A DNA stretch of 64,000 nt from Prinsepia uniflora. Lineage: Eukaryota; Streptophyta; Magnoliopsida; Rosales; Rosaceae. Shown one piece after another: positions 34,526 to 46,178 of this stretch. Made by a program: the position numbers and the translations under genes. The notes beneath the pieces were generated by a model. That model saw only the letters and a list, made by a program, of their open reading frames with translations, was not told the DNA's origin and made no database searches. Positions within the stretch are counted from its first letter, which is position 1, and every line of letters begins with the position of its first letter. The stretch covers positions 73,946,383 through 74,010,382 of the forward strand of contig CM064871.1 of the NCBI GenBank assembly GCA_032719365.1, read 5' to 3'.

Positions 34526-35959
34526 TAATTATAAAATAACTTGAGATGATCCGCATTCCATGGGTGGTCTATCCGTAGTCTGGAGCTCATAAGTGCCCGG
34601 ATGACAAATTCGAGTAACCAGGTAGGGGCCCTCCCACGTGGGCCCGAGTGTCCCATCAGCACGTTCTTTAGTGGCCAGGCTAACCTTGCGAAGGACCCAG
34701 TCACCAACCTGGAAACTGCGTGCGTGAACTCGAGAGTTGTAGTAGCGAGCAATTCGTTGTTTGTGTGCCATGTTGCGGAGATTGGCCTGTTCACGGCTTT
34801 CCTAGATGAAGTTGAGATTTTGTGTGAGGAGCTCCGCATTCTCTTGTGGATCATAGGATAGTACCCGATACGAGGTTTCCCCAATCTCCACGGGTACGAC
34901 AACTTCAGTCCCGAAAGTCAGGGCAAAGGGTGTCTCCTGTGTCAATGTCCGGTAGGATGTCCGATAGGGACCATAGAACATCAGATAGGAGGTCGGACCA
35001 TTGGCCCTTTGGGGTGTCGTGTAGGCGAGCCTTGAGACTGTGCTTGGTGAGCTTGTTTACAGCTTCGACCTGTCCGTTAGCCTGTGGATGTGCCACCGAG
35101 GTGAAGCAGAGCTGGATGCCATAGACATCACAAAAGTGTCAGAAACGAGTGGAATCGAACTGAGTGCCATTGTCTGTGATGATCGTGTGTGGGATACCGA
35201 AGCGACAGATCTGGTAGACAAAGCTCTCGATCTGGGCGGCCGTGATTGTTTTGAGGGGCTTTGCCTCGGCCCACTTAGTGAAGTAGTCCACCGTAACGAC
35301 TGCGTGTTCGACGTCGCCTTTTCCTCGTAGCATGAGACCGATTAGGTCCAGACCCCATTGAGAGAAGGGCCATGGGGATGAGCATGGGAGTGAGGCACTC
35401 AGCAGGAGAATGAGGTATGGGAGCGCACCGTTGGGCATGGGACGCACCATTGAGGGATGGCCATAGAGTCGGCGCGCATTGTGGGCCAATAGTATCCTTG
35501 CCGAAAAGCTTTATGTGCGAGGGACCTGGGTCTGGAGTGATTGCCGCAGATCCCCTGGTGAATTTCTCGGAGGATCGCAATGCCCCGATTATAGGGAGGC
35601 ACTTTAGGAGGGGGTGTCGAATCCCCGTCGATATAAGTGGCCATGTACCATAGTGTATCGTGCGGCCTGGCACTGGATGCGCCGGGCGTCGTTACGGTCG
35701 GGTGAGAGTTCGGCCATGGTGAGGTATAGCACGATGGGATCCATCCAAGAGGCTTCCTGTGTCGTGAGCAAGACTGGTTGCTCGTTTGTGCTTGGGGATG
35801 CAAGGAATTCAACGGGAACACGGTGGCCTATCCTGTCATCAATGGAGGAGGCCAGACGGGCCAGGGCATCTACGTGGCTATTTTCCGACCGCGGTATCTG
35901 AGTGACTTCGTAGCCGTGAAAATGGCGAAGCAGGGATCGGGCTTTGGCCAAGTATCGGG
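34526..35959 (-). pseudogene. Gypsy pol fragment: RNase H C-terminus and integrase
   Basis: On the minus strand, RNase H C-terminal residues (RYLAKARSLLRHFHGYEV, IPRSENSHVDALARLAS) begin at the insertion edge. A linker (ARYTMVHGHLYRRGF) and the integrase zinc finger (REIHQGICGNHS...AHKAFRQGYYWPT, then C..C) follow. The catalytic core is recognisable as VTVDYFTKWAEAKPL (first Asp), FGIPHTIITDNGTQFDS (second Asp) and HPQANGQVEAVNK (Glu). The C-terminal domain (VHARSFQVGDWVLRKV, WEGPYLVTRI) ends at about 34526. Several frame shifts separate these pieces. The catalytic triad survives, but the gene cannot be translated as one protein. Upstream reverse transcriptase sequence is absent. Confidence 0.85.
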
Positions 35960-36551
35960 TGACAGGACCCATCCCAATCCCCCTGGGATTACCGTGGAAT
36001 GTGCCCTGCTCCCGTCCAACAAGGGTGTCAGACAAGGGATAACCAAGAGCCACTGCCCAAACGGGGCATCCAGAATGCGCAAGGATCGATGGAGGAGGTG
36101 TGCAATGTCCCCAGTCTTTGCTGCAATCGCATCCGTAACCAACCTGAAGGGCATTAAAACCAAAAGCTGTGAGTGGACAAAAATCAATAAGTTCATCAAA
36201 TACATTTATAAGACATTTATGCCCTCCAATAAAAACGTATGCATGCCACGAAAACCAGTAACCAAAACGTTTGCTCAACCGAGCCATTAGGGCCTTAGCC
36301 CAAGAACCGTTAACCAAAAACCAAGTGTGGGAACTCAGCCCAAAACTATGGAATACCACCACCAGACATATTAAAACCATGTGGGCCACCGCCCAAAGCC
36401 ATAAATGCAAATCCATAAATCCAAAACCATTTAGGGTCCCCGACCTGAAATACCATAACATAACCATTAATCCATTTTTACCACATAACACCAATCCAAC
36501 CGAAAAGCCATTTCTTAGATTCATTAATCCATATTTACCATTACCATCACC

Positions 36552-36691
36552 AGCATCCCTGATGCTTAGCGTCCTAGACGCTTGACGTCCCTGACGTCAT
36601 ATCTCCCGGTTTAATAAGCTATGCGTGCTGCCCGGGGGTCTCTCCGGGTCCATATATCTGACATCCCTGATGTCTGACGTCCCTGACGTCA
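36552..36691 (-). repeat. Micro-hairpin cluster with CCCTG spacer in the 3' LTR
   Basis: Five short inverted repeats have 5-base spacers: AGCAT-CCCTG-ATGCT, AGCGT-CCTAG-ACGCT, TGACGT-CCCTG-ACGTCA, GACAT-CCCTG-ATGTC and TGACGT-CCCTG-ACGTCA. The arms differ but stay complementary. CCCGG..CCGGG sits between the third and fourth. The 5' LTR carries the same cluster at 42757-42895 (second spacer CCCAG). TGACG half-sites are also bZIP (TGA-type) motifs. Confidence 0.85.
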
Positions 36692-36874
36692 ATCATAGCA
36701 ATCCTGCTCCTGAGTCATCATACGGTCCGGCTGCTCCGTATAATGACCCCTCGCAGGCAATGCACCGTGACTTCCCCAGTGTCCCAGACATCTGGAGGAG
36801 ACCATCATATATCCTTGTATCCAGATGGTATATGGAAAACAGTTTTATTAAATCCTTTTATCACATCATTACAA

Positions 36875-37301
36875 TGGGCCCTGCCCGAAATTTCCATAAA
36901 ACCACGTAATTCCATTTAGGGTCCCTGACCCAAAATCACAATTAATAAACATAAGGTCCCTGACCCGAAATCACCATTATAATCTAATTGGGCCTCATGC
37001 CCGATTTTATGAACCACTGGGCCCACGGCCCGATTTGTAAACCAACAAACCAACTGGGCCCGCAGCCCGACTTTATAAACCCACTGGGCCCACGGCCCGA
37101 AATCGTAAATCAACTGGGCCCCTGGCCCGATACATAACTCAAATGGGTCCTTAGCCCGATTTCGTAAACGACTTGGGCCCCTGGCCCGATTTCATAAACG
37201 ACTGGGCCCCTGGCCCGATTTCATAAAGCAACTAGGCCCCTTGACCGATTTTCAAATGGACTCCAAGTCCGAAATTTCCAACTTAATTGGGCTCAAGCCC
37301 G
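36875..37301 (-). repeat. Array of about 14 GGGCC/GGCCC-type micro-hairpins in the 3' LTR
   Basis: Units with linkers such as GATTTCATAAACGACT repeat about every 30 bp. Arms vary in step: GGGCC-CCT-GGCCC, GGGCC-CAC-GGCCC, GGGTC-CCT-GACCC, GGACT-CCA-AGTCC and GGGCT-CA-AGCCC. A few units are imperfect (near 37147 and 37232). The 5' LTR holds the equivalent array at 43080-43499 and the LTR at 62177 has one in the other orientation. Confidence 0.85.
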
Positions 37302-39125
37302 AGTTCATATTTCCAATTTCAAAACCATTTCATCACATTATATCCAAAGTTATAAATATGAAAAATCCATGTAAACCGGAAAAACCTCGATTTACGTGCA
37401 AGTACGTAAATAGCCTCGAAATGTGTGAAACCGTACAATTTACTCAACAGCCAAATCAACACATACAATCACAATCACAATCCATATAAAACAGTTAGGC
37501 ATGCATAGAATTTATAAAACCAAAGTCCACTCACAGACCGTTTTAACGTATGCCTCGATACGCGTGCCACTCGGCCATCCGGGCCACACCACTATCACCG
37601 GGACTCCCAATCCTGTCCAAACCACATTAGAGGGTCACTAACCTCATCATTAACATCCTATCTCAAAGTCCCGTAATTTTCCCGAATGTTTAACTATTTT
37701 TAAACTTGATTAAAACCTTCGGACATCCCGAACAATATCGAGACGGTGTCCGATCGACACGGAAACCAATCCAAAATGTTCGTTACATCGAATAGATTAA
37801 AAGTCATGTGGAAGTTTCCCCAAAATACCCTTCACGCGCCCCCACGCGCCAGGTCAACACTCAGGTCAACACTGATGACGTCATGCTACAGTAACCGGGT
37901 TCTGAAACCGGGTCTGTAACCGGGTCCGCCGTCGACCACGGCTTGACCCGATCACAGATCGAGTTTCCGACCACCATTTTTTGATGCGGTTTGATTCTAT
38001 GGACTCTTCATAATCTCATCTACGGTTCTGTGGCATCCAAACTTAGTTTTAGGTTGAGTAGACTACCTGAAAATCGACGGGAAAATCGACTGCTGGCACT
38101 GGTTTGTCTTCTCTGGCGAGTCGTCGAGATTCCGGCGCGGTTCTTGGTCCAAAATGGTCGTCTAGGTCCCCTGGGTATGTCTCATAAGCAAACAAACAAT
38201 TTTAATGTGTTAAAGATAAGCGTTTCGAAGCAGGGAATGAAATGGTGTCTTCTCTGGGTTTTCAACCTACCTGCCGCCGGTGTCGGCCGCGTCCGTAACG
38301 CCGTCCAGTTCTCGTCTGAGTCGTCCAGAGGTTCCAGTGGTCTTAACTCCTAAGTTGGTTCGAGTCCAAGGTGAGGTGGTTTGGACGTTCGAGACGGTTT
38401 GAGTTGGTTTTGGCTCCTCTCGGTCTTGGGGTTTTCCGGCCGTGCAGGGCGGCCGTGAGGTGGTGGCCGACGTCTGAGGTGGCTGATGTGTGTCTGGAGG
38501 TGTCTGGTGTGTAGGTTGAGGCTGAGATGTGGTGAGGTGTTTGTTCAAGGGAGGAAACCGTGCTCACGGTTTGAGAGTAGTGAAAATGTGAGTGTTTGGG
38601 TTGATGGTTTAAATCAGAACATGCATAAGAGATCAACGGCTAGGATCCAATCCTGAGTATAGGATGAAGGGTGAGGATTTAAGGAGAGAAAATAATTAAC
38701 TAATCCAATGGCCAACAAGAATCCATGATTTAGGGAATGGTAGGGTATTGAGTGACATGTGTCACTCATCAAGGGTCCAGATTGGTTTGTTAAAGTAATC
38801 AGATTCTATTATTATATTATTATTTTATTCCGAGTCTCGGTTAGTTCGGTTAATCGCGTTTTACGTCCTTGACCATAACTTTTTCGTCGTACGTCCAATC
38901 TCGGCATGCCGCCCTGTCATTGGATTCGTATCGACGATACCTACGTAACGGTCCTTGGCCCTCGTCATCGGACCTCTCGGTCAAAAGTCAACATTTTGCC
39001 CACGACTAGGGGTAAAACGGTCATTTTGCACATTTTGTCCGATTCCGCCCTACTAACCACCGATCAACCTCACTAATCAAGATTAGTGACTAATCTAATC
39101 CCGGAATTTGGGACGGGTCGTTACA

Positions 39126-42100
39126 ACCTTCCCTCCTTAATAAATTTCTTCCTCGAAATTTCCAACCGCTCTAAACTCAAACGTTCTTCCCTCCTTAATT
39201 AGTTTCGCTCTCGAAACTCGACAACCCTGATTCCACAAACACCCCGTGGAAAGTGGAATCGACCTCGCAACACCGTGTACACCCGTACACCAACTAGTCA
39301 GACAAACTTGTCTGCAGCCAACGTACTACTAGTACTCATAACGCAATGATTACATTCGACCCCGTCGAATGACTGAAACTGCTTGTTTCGAATTTGACAC
39401 CACTTGTCAAATCACCCTTTTCGTTGACGTAACAACTCTACGGTTCCTTTCCACTCACCAATTACTCCCACTAGGAGTCAACAGACTCACTCAACAATCT
39501 ATGTTGACACATCCTGACAATCCGTCACCACACAGTTGTTGTCAGTCGAAAACTGACACTAGACTCACTCGGGCTACACAAGCCACCAACTTACTTGACT
39601 TAAATATACACTTACCGAAATCTCACCCGACTCGTGTGTAATTAAACACATTGGAAACACCATGACCCATTGCATAGTAATGTCCGGTTCACGACCAATC
39701 CCATGGTATCAGAACCAATCCGACTACCCACACGCTCACCGACACACCTCGGGTATAACCCATCGACCAGACTACAACCACCTAGGTCGTAGCCAAACAC
39801 GTTTCAATGATGGAGTACCACTTGCCCAAACCAGCATGAGACAAATCGAAACTCCACCCATCATCTAGTTCCAATTCCGAATCCGAATCCGCAACTTCGT
39901 AAGAAATTTCGGATCCAAGCCCAGACATCACATTTTTAATTCATATCCAAATCCGAATCCGAAATCATTATTCCGTAAGCTAGAATTTGGAATAATCATT
40001 TCGTACCCAAATCCAGAAATCCATTTTCAAGTTCCAAAATCGAATCCTGAATCGTCACCCAGAAATTCGATTCCAAATCCCGAAATCTCGTTCACATTTA
40101 CCAAGACACACCAAACCGAACCTATCGGTCACCTGTCCAATATACCCGATTGACTTCATAGGGAAGCCAATCCAACCTCCACACGTCTAAGGTTGACAAA
40201 TCCGACCACGTCGGAAACCTACTCACTCGAGTAAGATACCATACGGGCTCCACTTCGAAAAGAAGTTCAACCCCGCCGTTTACGACTCACACACCCAAAT
40301 TTGTATCGATCCTTGTCATTCCACCTAGGAAAAAAACCAAGGATGATCCAAAATGATGACTACAATACTCATCTATGTGGATGCAAGCAAAACTCGCTGC
40401 ACTCACCCCGCCATGTGACACAACATCCTCTGCCACCAAGCAGAAAATGAGAAATCCCGTTTACCCAATATTGAATACGCAACTCCCCCTGATGACCCCA
40501 CAACACACATGGCTCACCAACCAATACACGCTCAATGTACTGGTAACTACAGTCAATGTCTGCCAGGCAGAAAGCAAGAAGTCAACCCCAATGACTTCGA
40601 AATACCAATCACCAAAAACGAGCACCACTCTCATTCCCAATCATAACGCTCCTCGAATCTAAGGTTCCAACCATGTTGGAAACAGACATGCTCCCAACGA
40701 GATGTCAAGTCTAACCACTAGACTTCCTACCTCCTCAACTCACTTGGACAACCACGTGTCCACAATCAATCCGTTATTGTTTCGTTCGCACATCCCAACC
40801 TTTACAGGTTCAACACTCGTTTTCCAAGTTCTCAATTACAAATCCCCACATCAATAATAAAACATAAAATCACACCAATTTTGGAGTTGCCAACAACTCC
40901 CCAAATCCACTAATTCATGACGTAGGGGACGTCATCCCAAAATTACTCAAGTCTCAATCATACCTTTTTATCCAGTCATCATTGGTTATCTCACCACTAT
41001 TGGGACTTATCCAACACATCACAATCTTAACTGGATCCCATCCAGTCCATCACTCAACCACTACCAAATCTTAAAGACCGAACATATGATCATCATGACG
41101 GAGTCACACCCCAACTTGTGACTCATTGCCAACACCATTACCCGACACTAGCACCAGCGCTAGTACGAACACCAACACACTATCAACAATACTAGTATCA
41201 GCACACAGGCATCCATACTAGCATCGACACAAAAGTACCAACATACAATCATCCATGCTTGCACACCGTGTGCAAATATGACAACCCTGGATCTCCGTTC
41301 ATACCGAACGACGATCCCATACCTCACGACTATTGGTACCACCATTCTGACAACCCACATCAGGATAAATGAACGTTCCCTGAACGTCCCCTGATCCCCA
41401 AGTATTATAACCACACTAATTGACCCTCGATAGCCAGTCATCTCCATATGACTACCGACTAACTGTCATTGCTATCGAGATCCGCATCCACACATCACAC
41501 TAATACCCCGGTCTAACACGGGATCACATAATTTATCTCAGAACCGTATCCGTAGATCGAATCCCATAGTTCTGACTAGACTCACCTGAGCCATCCACAT
41601 GGTCATCCATGACCTCACCCGCTCGTCGCAGCACAAGTTCTTATCCACTAATCATTATTAAGGTTTACCTTTTTAATCCATCATACACTAGGGTTCCACA
41701 ATCACACCCTATGGTTCAACCGAACCAAACAGCTTTCCGTAATATAAAATCCACAACCTGACCGACCCCGCGGTCTAGACATCGTATAGACGTCAAATTC
41801 AATCCTACCATCCCATCAACGCGGGTTCCACCACTAGGTCATCGGCCAACTCTGATGAACCAACATCCCTCACACTAGAAACCACCACAAGGGTTCACAT
41901 TTTTAAACCATTACTCAAATGAGGTTCCCCGAACGTGGCTGCACCTAGCAGCACAACAATTTAATATTACATGACCGAACCGACGGTCCCACAATACCAG
42001 TTCATCACAATCAACCCCACTTGGGTTGAATCACATTAACGCACGGTGTATCGGGCCAATCACACTCTATCCACTATCCAAACCCAAAAACTACCTGCAA

Positions 42101-42164
42101 CCCAATGAGACATCACACCCTCGACCTGCGCGCACAAAAGAGCAACCGTGCTCTGATACCAAGT
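39126..42164 (-). other. Non-coding interior of the LARD-like element
   Basis: The interior is plus-strand A/C-rich with reiterated CCAAATCCGAATCCG-type phrases (about 39865-40090). No retroviral domain is recognisable on either strand. The polypurine tract (39126-39138) and primer-binding site (42150-42161) mark its ends. A related scrap (CGTATCAGTAGATCGAATCC) recurs at about 50179-50198, outside the gypsy element. Confidence 0.75.
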
Positions 42165-44465
42165 TGACAGCACCCAACCCAATCCCCCTGGGATTACCGT
42201 GGAATGTGCCCTGCTCCCGTCCAATAAGGGGTGTCAGACAAGGGATAACCAAGAGCCACTGCCCAAACGGGGCATCCAGAGTGCGCAAGGATCGATGGAG
42301 GAGGTGTGCAATGTCCCAGTCTCTGCTGCAATCGCATCCGTAACCAACCTGAAGGGCATTAAAACCAAAAACTGTGAGTGGACAAAAATCAATAAGTTCA
42401 TCAAATACATTTATAAGACATTTATGCCCTCCAATAAAAACGTATGCATGCCACGAAAACCAGTAACCAAAACGTTTGCTCAACCGAGCCATTAGGGCCT
42501 TAGCCCAAGAACCGTTAACCAAAAACCAAGTGTGGGAACTCAGCCCAAAACTGTGGAATACCACCACCAAACATATTAAAACCATGTGGGCCACCGCCCA
42601 AAGCCATAAATATAAATCCATAAATCCAAAACCATTTAGGGTCCCCGACCCGAAATACCATAACATAACCAATAATCCATTTTTACCACATAACACCAAT
42701 CCAACCGAAAAGCCATTTCTTAAATTCATTAATCCATATTTACCATTACCATCACCAGCATCCCTGATGCTTAGCGTCCCAGACGCTTGACGTCCCTGAC
42801 GTCATATCTCACGGTTTAATAAGCTACGCGTGCTGCCCGGGGTCTCTCCGGGTCCATATATCTGACATCCCTGATGTCTGACGTCCCTGACGTCAATCAT
42901 AGCAATCCTGCTCCTGAGTCATCATACGGTCCGGCTGCTCCGTATAATGACCCCTCGCAGACAATGCACCGTGACTTCCCCAGTGTCCCAGACATCTGGA
43001 GGAGACCATCATATATCCTTGTATCCAGATGGTATATGGAAAACAGTTTTATTAAATCCTTTTATCACATCATTACAATGGGCCCTGCCCGAAATTTCCA
43101 TAAAACCACGTAATTCCATTTAGGGTCCCTGACCCAAAATCACAATTATTAAACATAGGGTCCCTGACCCGAAATCACCATTATAATCTAATTGGGCCTC
43201 ATGCCCGATTTTATGAACCACTGGGCCCACGGCCCGATTTGTAAACCAACTGGGCCCACAACCCGACTTTATAAACCCACTGGGCCCACGGCCCGAATTC
43301 GTAAATCAACTGGGCCCCTGGCCCGATAACATAACTCAAATGGGTCTCAGCCCGATTTCGTAAACGACTGGGCCCTTGGTCCGATTTCATAAAGCAACTG
43401 GGCCCCCGGCCCGATTTCATAAAGCAACTGGGGCCCCGGACCGATTTTCAAATGGACTCCAAGTCCAAAATTTCAACTTAATTGGGCCTCAAGCCCGAGT
43501 TCATATTTCCAATTTCAAAACCATTTCATCACATTATATCCAAGCTATAAATATGAAAAATCCATGTAAAACCGGAAAACCTCGATTTACGTGCAAGCAC
43601 GTAAATCGCCTCGAAATGCGTGAAACCGTACAATTTACCAACAACCAAATCAACATCATACAATCACAATCACAATCCATATAAAACAGTTAGGCATGCA
43701 TAGAATTTATAAAACCAAAGTCCACTCATAGACCGTTTTAACGGTATGCCTCCATACGCGTGCCATCGGCCCTCCCGGGCCACACCACTATCACCGGGAC
43801 TCCCAATCCTGTCCAAACCACATTAGAGGGTCACTAACCTCATCATTAACATCCTATCAAAGTCCCGTAATTTTCCCGAATGTTTAACTATTTTTAAACT
43901 TGATTTAAAACCTTCGGACATCCCGAACAATATCGAGACGGTGTCCGATCGACACGAAACCAATCCCAAAATGTTCGTTACATCGAATAGATTAAAAGTC
44001 ATGTTGGAAGTTTCCCCAAAATACCCTTCACACGTCCCCACGCGCCAGGTCAACACTCAGGTCAACACTGATGACGTCATGCTACAGTAACCGGGTTCTG
44101 AAACCGGGTCTGTAACCGGGTCGCCGTCGACCCACGGCTTGACCCGATCACAGATCGAGTTTTCGACCACCATTTTTGATGCGGTTTGATTCTATGGACT
44201 CTTCATAATCTCCTCTACGGTTCTGTGGCATCCAAACTAGTTTTTAGGTTGAGTAGACTACCTGAAAATCGACGGGAAAATCGACTGATGGCACTGGTTT
44301 GTCTTCTCTGGCGAGTCGTCGAGATTCCGGCCGCGGTTCTTGGTCCAAAATGGTTGTCTAGGTCCCCTGGGTATGTCTCATAAGCAAACAAACAATTTTA
44401 ACGTTAAAGATAAGCGTTTCGAAGCAGGGAATGAAATGGTGTCTTCTCGGGTTTTTCAACCTACC

Positions 44466-44957
44466 CAAAATGATAGCAGCCTCGTAAGCAGCCTCGGCGA
44501 CGGCCATGGTTTCTTGCTTGTCGCATAGGTTGAACTTTGTCAAGGCGGTCTGATAGCAGGAGAGGGCGGATTGTTGATTACCGCGGACCTGACCAGTGCC
44601 CATGATGGTCGGAAACTTCATGAGAAGGGCCCGAGTGGAGATAACGGCGCTGAGCTGTTTGAGGAGTCCCCTACCCAAAATGACGTTATAGGCAGTGGGG
44701 CAATCGACCACCAGGAAAGTGGTGATGGCTGTTGCGATCTTGGGCGTGCTTCCCAGGGAGATAGGCAGGGAGATGGTGCCGAGGGGCATAACAGAATCGC
44801 CTGAGAAGCTGAGTAGCGGAGAACCAGCGTGGGTGAGGCTTATGGAGTTGATGCCCAACTGGTTGAAAGTTTCCATGAAGAGGGCGTTCACAGAGCTGCT
44901 AGTATCCACCAGGATCCGCCCAACATCGAAATTGGCTATCTGAGCGCGAATGATCAA
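44466..44957 (-). pseudogene. Gypsy retropepsin-like protease fragment
   Basis: On the minus strand, from a Met at 44957, the frame shows ANFDVGRILVDTSSSVNALF, PLGTISLPISLG and TFLVVDCPTAYNVILGRGLL. This is the aspartic protease region of Ty3/gypsy Pol, including the conserved AYNVILGR motif. The usual DTGSS active-site triplet is DTS here, which would be expected to impair activity. The sequence breaks at 44466 against the truncated LTR of the nested element, just where the linker to reverse transcriptase should start. Confidence 0.82.
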
Positions 44958-46178
44958 TGGATCGTCGTGGGGAAAAATAACCCCCCGTTCTTCTTCCTCG
45001 GAGAAGGTGATGGGCGTCCATCCCGCCCGTTCGACCTTGGCAGCGCGTCCATCCTTGATGTTGAAGATTTGGTGGTTGGATGTCGTGGCGCGCAGGAAGT
45101 TTTTCTTGGCCCGGTTGGAGGTGTAGGAGGAAGAGATGGGCGGGGAGCGCGTGCTGGAGGAACTGGTTGATCTTCCCTTCTCTTACGAGTGCTTCCACGA
45201 TGTCACAGAAGGCCACGCACTCATCGATGGTATGGCCGTTGAACTTGTGGTACTGGAAGTACAGGTTGGATTGGACGCCCGGGCGGGGGCCAGGCGGTCG
45301 CGCCCGTGGCTTGGGGATTGTGCCCTCGATACTCATCAAGACATTCTCGAGGGAGGTATTCAGGATGGAATAAGTTTCGTACTTTGAGGTGGGCCCCGTT
45401 TGGGGTTTGCCTGGCTGGTGGTGGCCTGATCCCTGCCCCCTGTTGTAGTACTTGTCCCTCCCGCGATGATCATTGTTGTACGTCCCCTTCCGCTTACCGG
45501 AGTGTGAGTCAGATCGGTGGTCCTTATGCGCGTTGTTGATGGGTAGAGGTGACTGTGCCTACCGGTTGCTGGGAGGTGGAGGGCGCGCACTATTCACATC
45601 AGGTCGGGGTGCTACCTGGGGAGAGTTGAAGTGCTCCGCCTTGGCGTGTATTGCCGCTTGCCGCATGAGTTCATTGTAATCGTCCCAACCTTGGGTGAAG
45701 GCATGGTACTTGAAGGTGGACTCCCGCAGCCCATTGCGGAAAGCCCGGTAAGCGGCCTTGTCATCCGTCTCGTGGCATTTGGAGTATTCCAAGATGAATC
45801 GAGCGGCGTTTGACGTAGGGGCTCGCTATCTCCTTGTCGGAGGGTTCCCAAGTCCTCGGTTGTGAGCAGTCGATCCGTCTGGATCATGAACTGGTTCAGG
45901 AAGACCGTGTGTAGGCGGTCGAACGAGTCGATAGACTGTGGTTCCAGATGATAGAACCAGTTGAGCGCGGCCCCAGTGAGGGTGGAGCTGAAAATCAAGC
46001 AATGCGCTTCGTCGGAGAGATTTCTGAAGGCGAGCGCGGAACTGTAATTGTTGATATGGGTGTCTGGGTCGCCCTGTCCATCATATAGGGCAATCTTCAG
46101 GGGTTTGACCTTCGTTTCGTGGCGGTACCGCATGATGCGGTCCGTGAAGGGACCAATGTTGGTCCGAGGTCGGGGTAG
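44958..46178 (-). pseudogene. Gypsy gag, central and C-terminal part
   Basis: On the minus strand the capsid-like Retrotrans_gag domain reads IALYDGQGDPDTHINNYSSA, ALNWFYHLEPQSIDSF and LHTVFLNQFMI, then TTEDLGTLRQGDSEPLR. After a frame change it reads KAAYRAFRNGLRES and YNELMRQAAIHAKAE. The C-terminal part has the QYHKFNGHTIDECVAFCD..VEALVREGKINQFL type, which replaces a classical zinc knuckle in many plant gypsy Gags. At least two frameshifts are present. The solo LTR at 46179 separates it from the N-terminal part. Confidence 0.82.

Larger units (their letters stand above)
35960..44465 (-). mobile_element. Non-autonomous (LARD-like) LTR retrotransposon of the 3-kb family
   Basis: The two long LTRs are nearly identical: 3' LTR 35960-39125 (3166 bp) and 5' LTR 42165-44465 (2301 bp, outer 854 bp missing). 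They enclose about 3.04 kb of internal DNA. On the minus strand the 5' LTR is followed after ACT by TGGTATCAGAGC (42161-42150), the initiator-methionine tRNA primer-binding site. AAGGAGGGAAGGT (39138-39126) directly precedes the 3' LTR as polypurine tract. The interior is A/C-rich on the plus strand, with no gag or pol motif in any frame. Long LTRs plus a non-coding interior fit a LARD. It is inserted in the gypsy pol; the left flank is TCGGG and the right target duplication is lost with the truncated LTR end. Confidence 0.85.

Noticed and set aside
39126..42164. Minus-strand 95-aa frame (41160-41447) as a gag remnant
   Set aside because: It has hydrophobic, Val-rich composition from skewed bases, with no capsid motif or neighbouring frame support.
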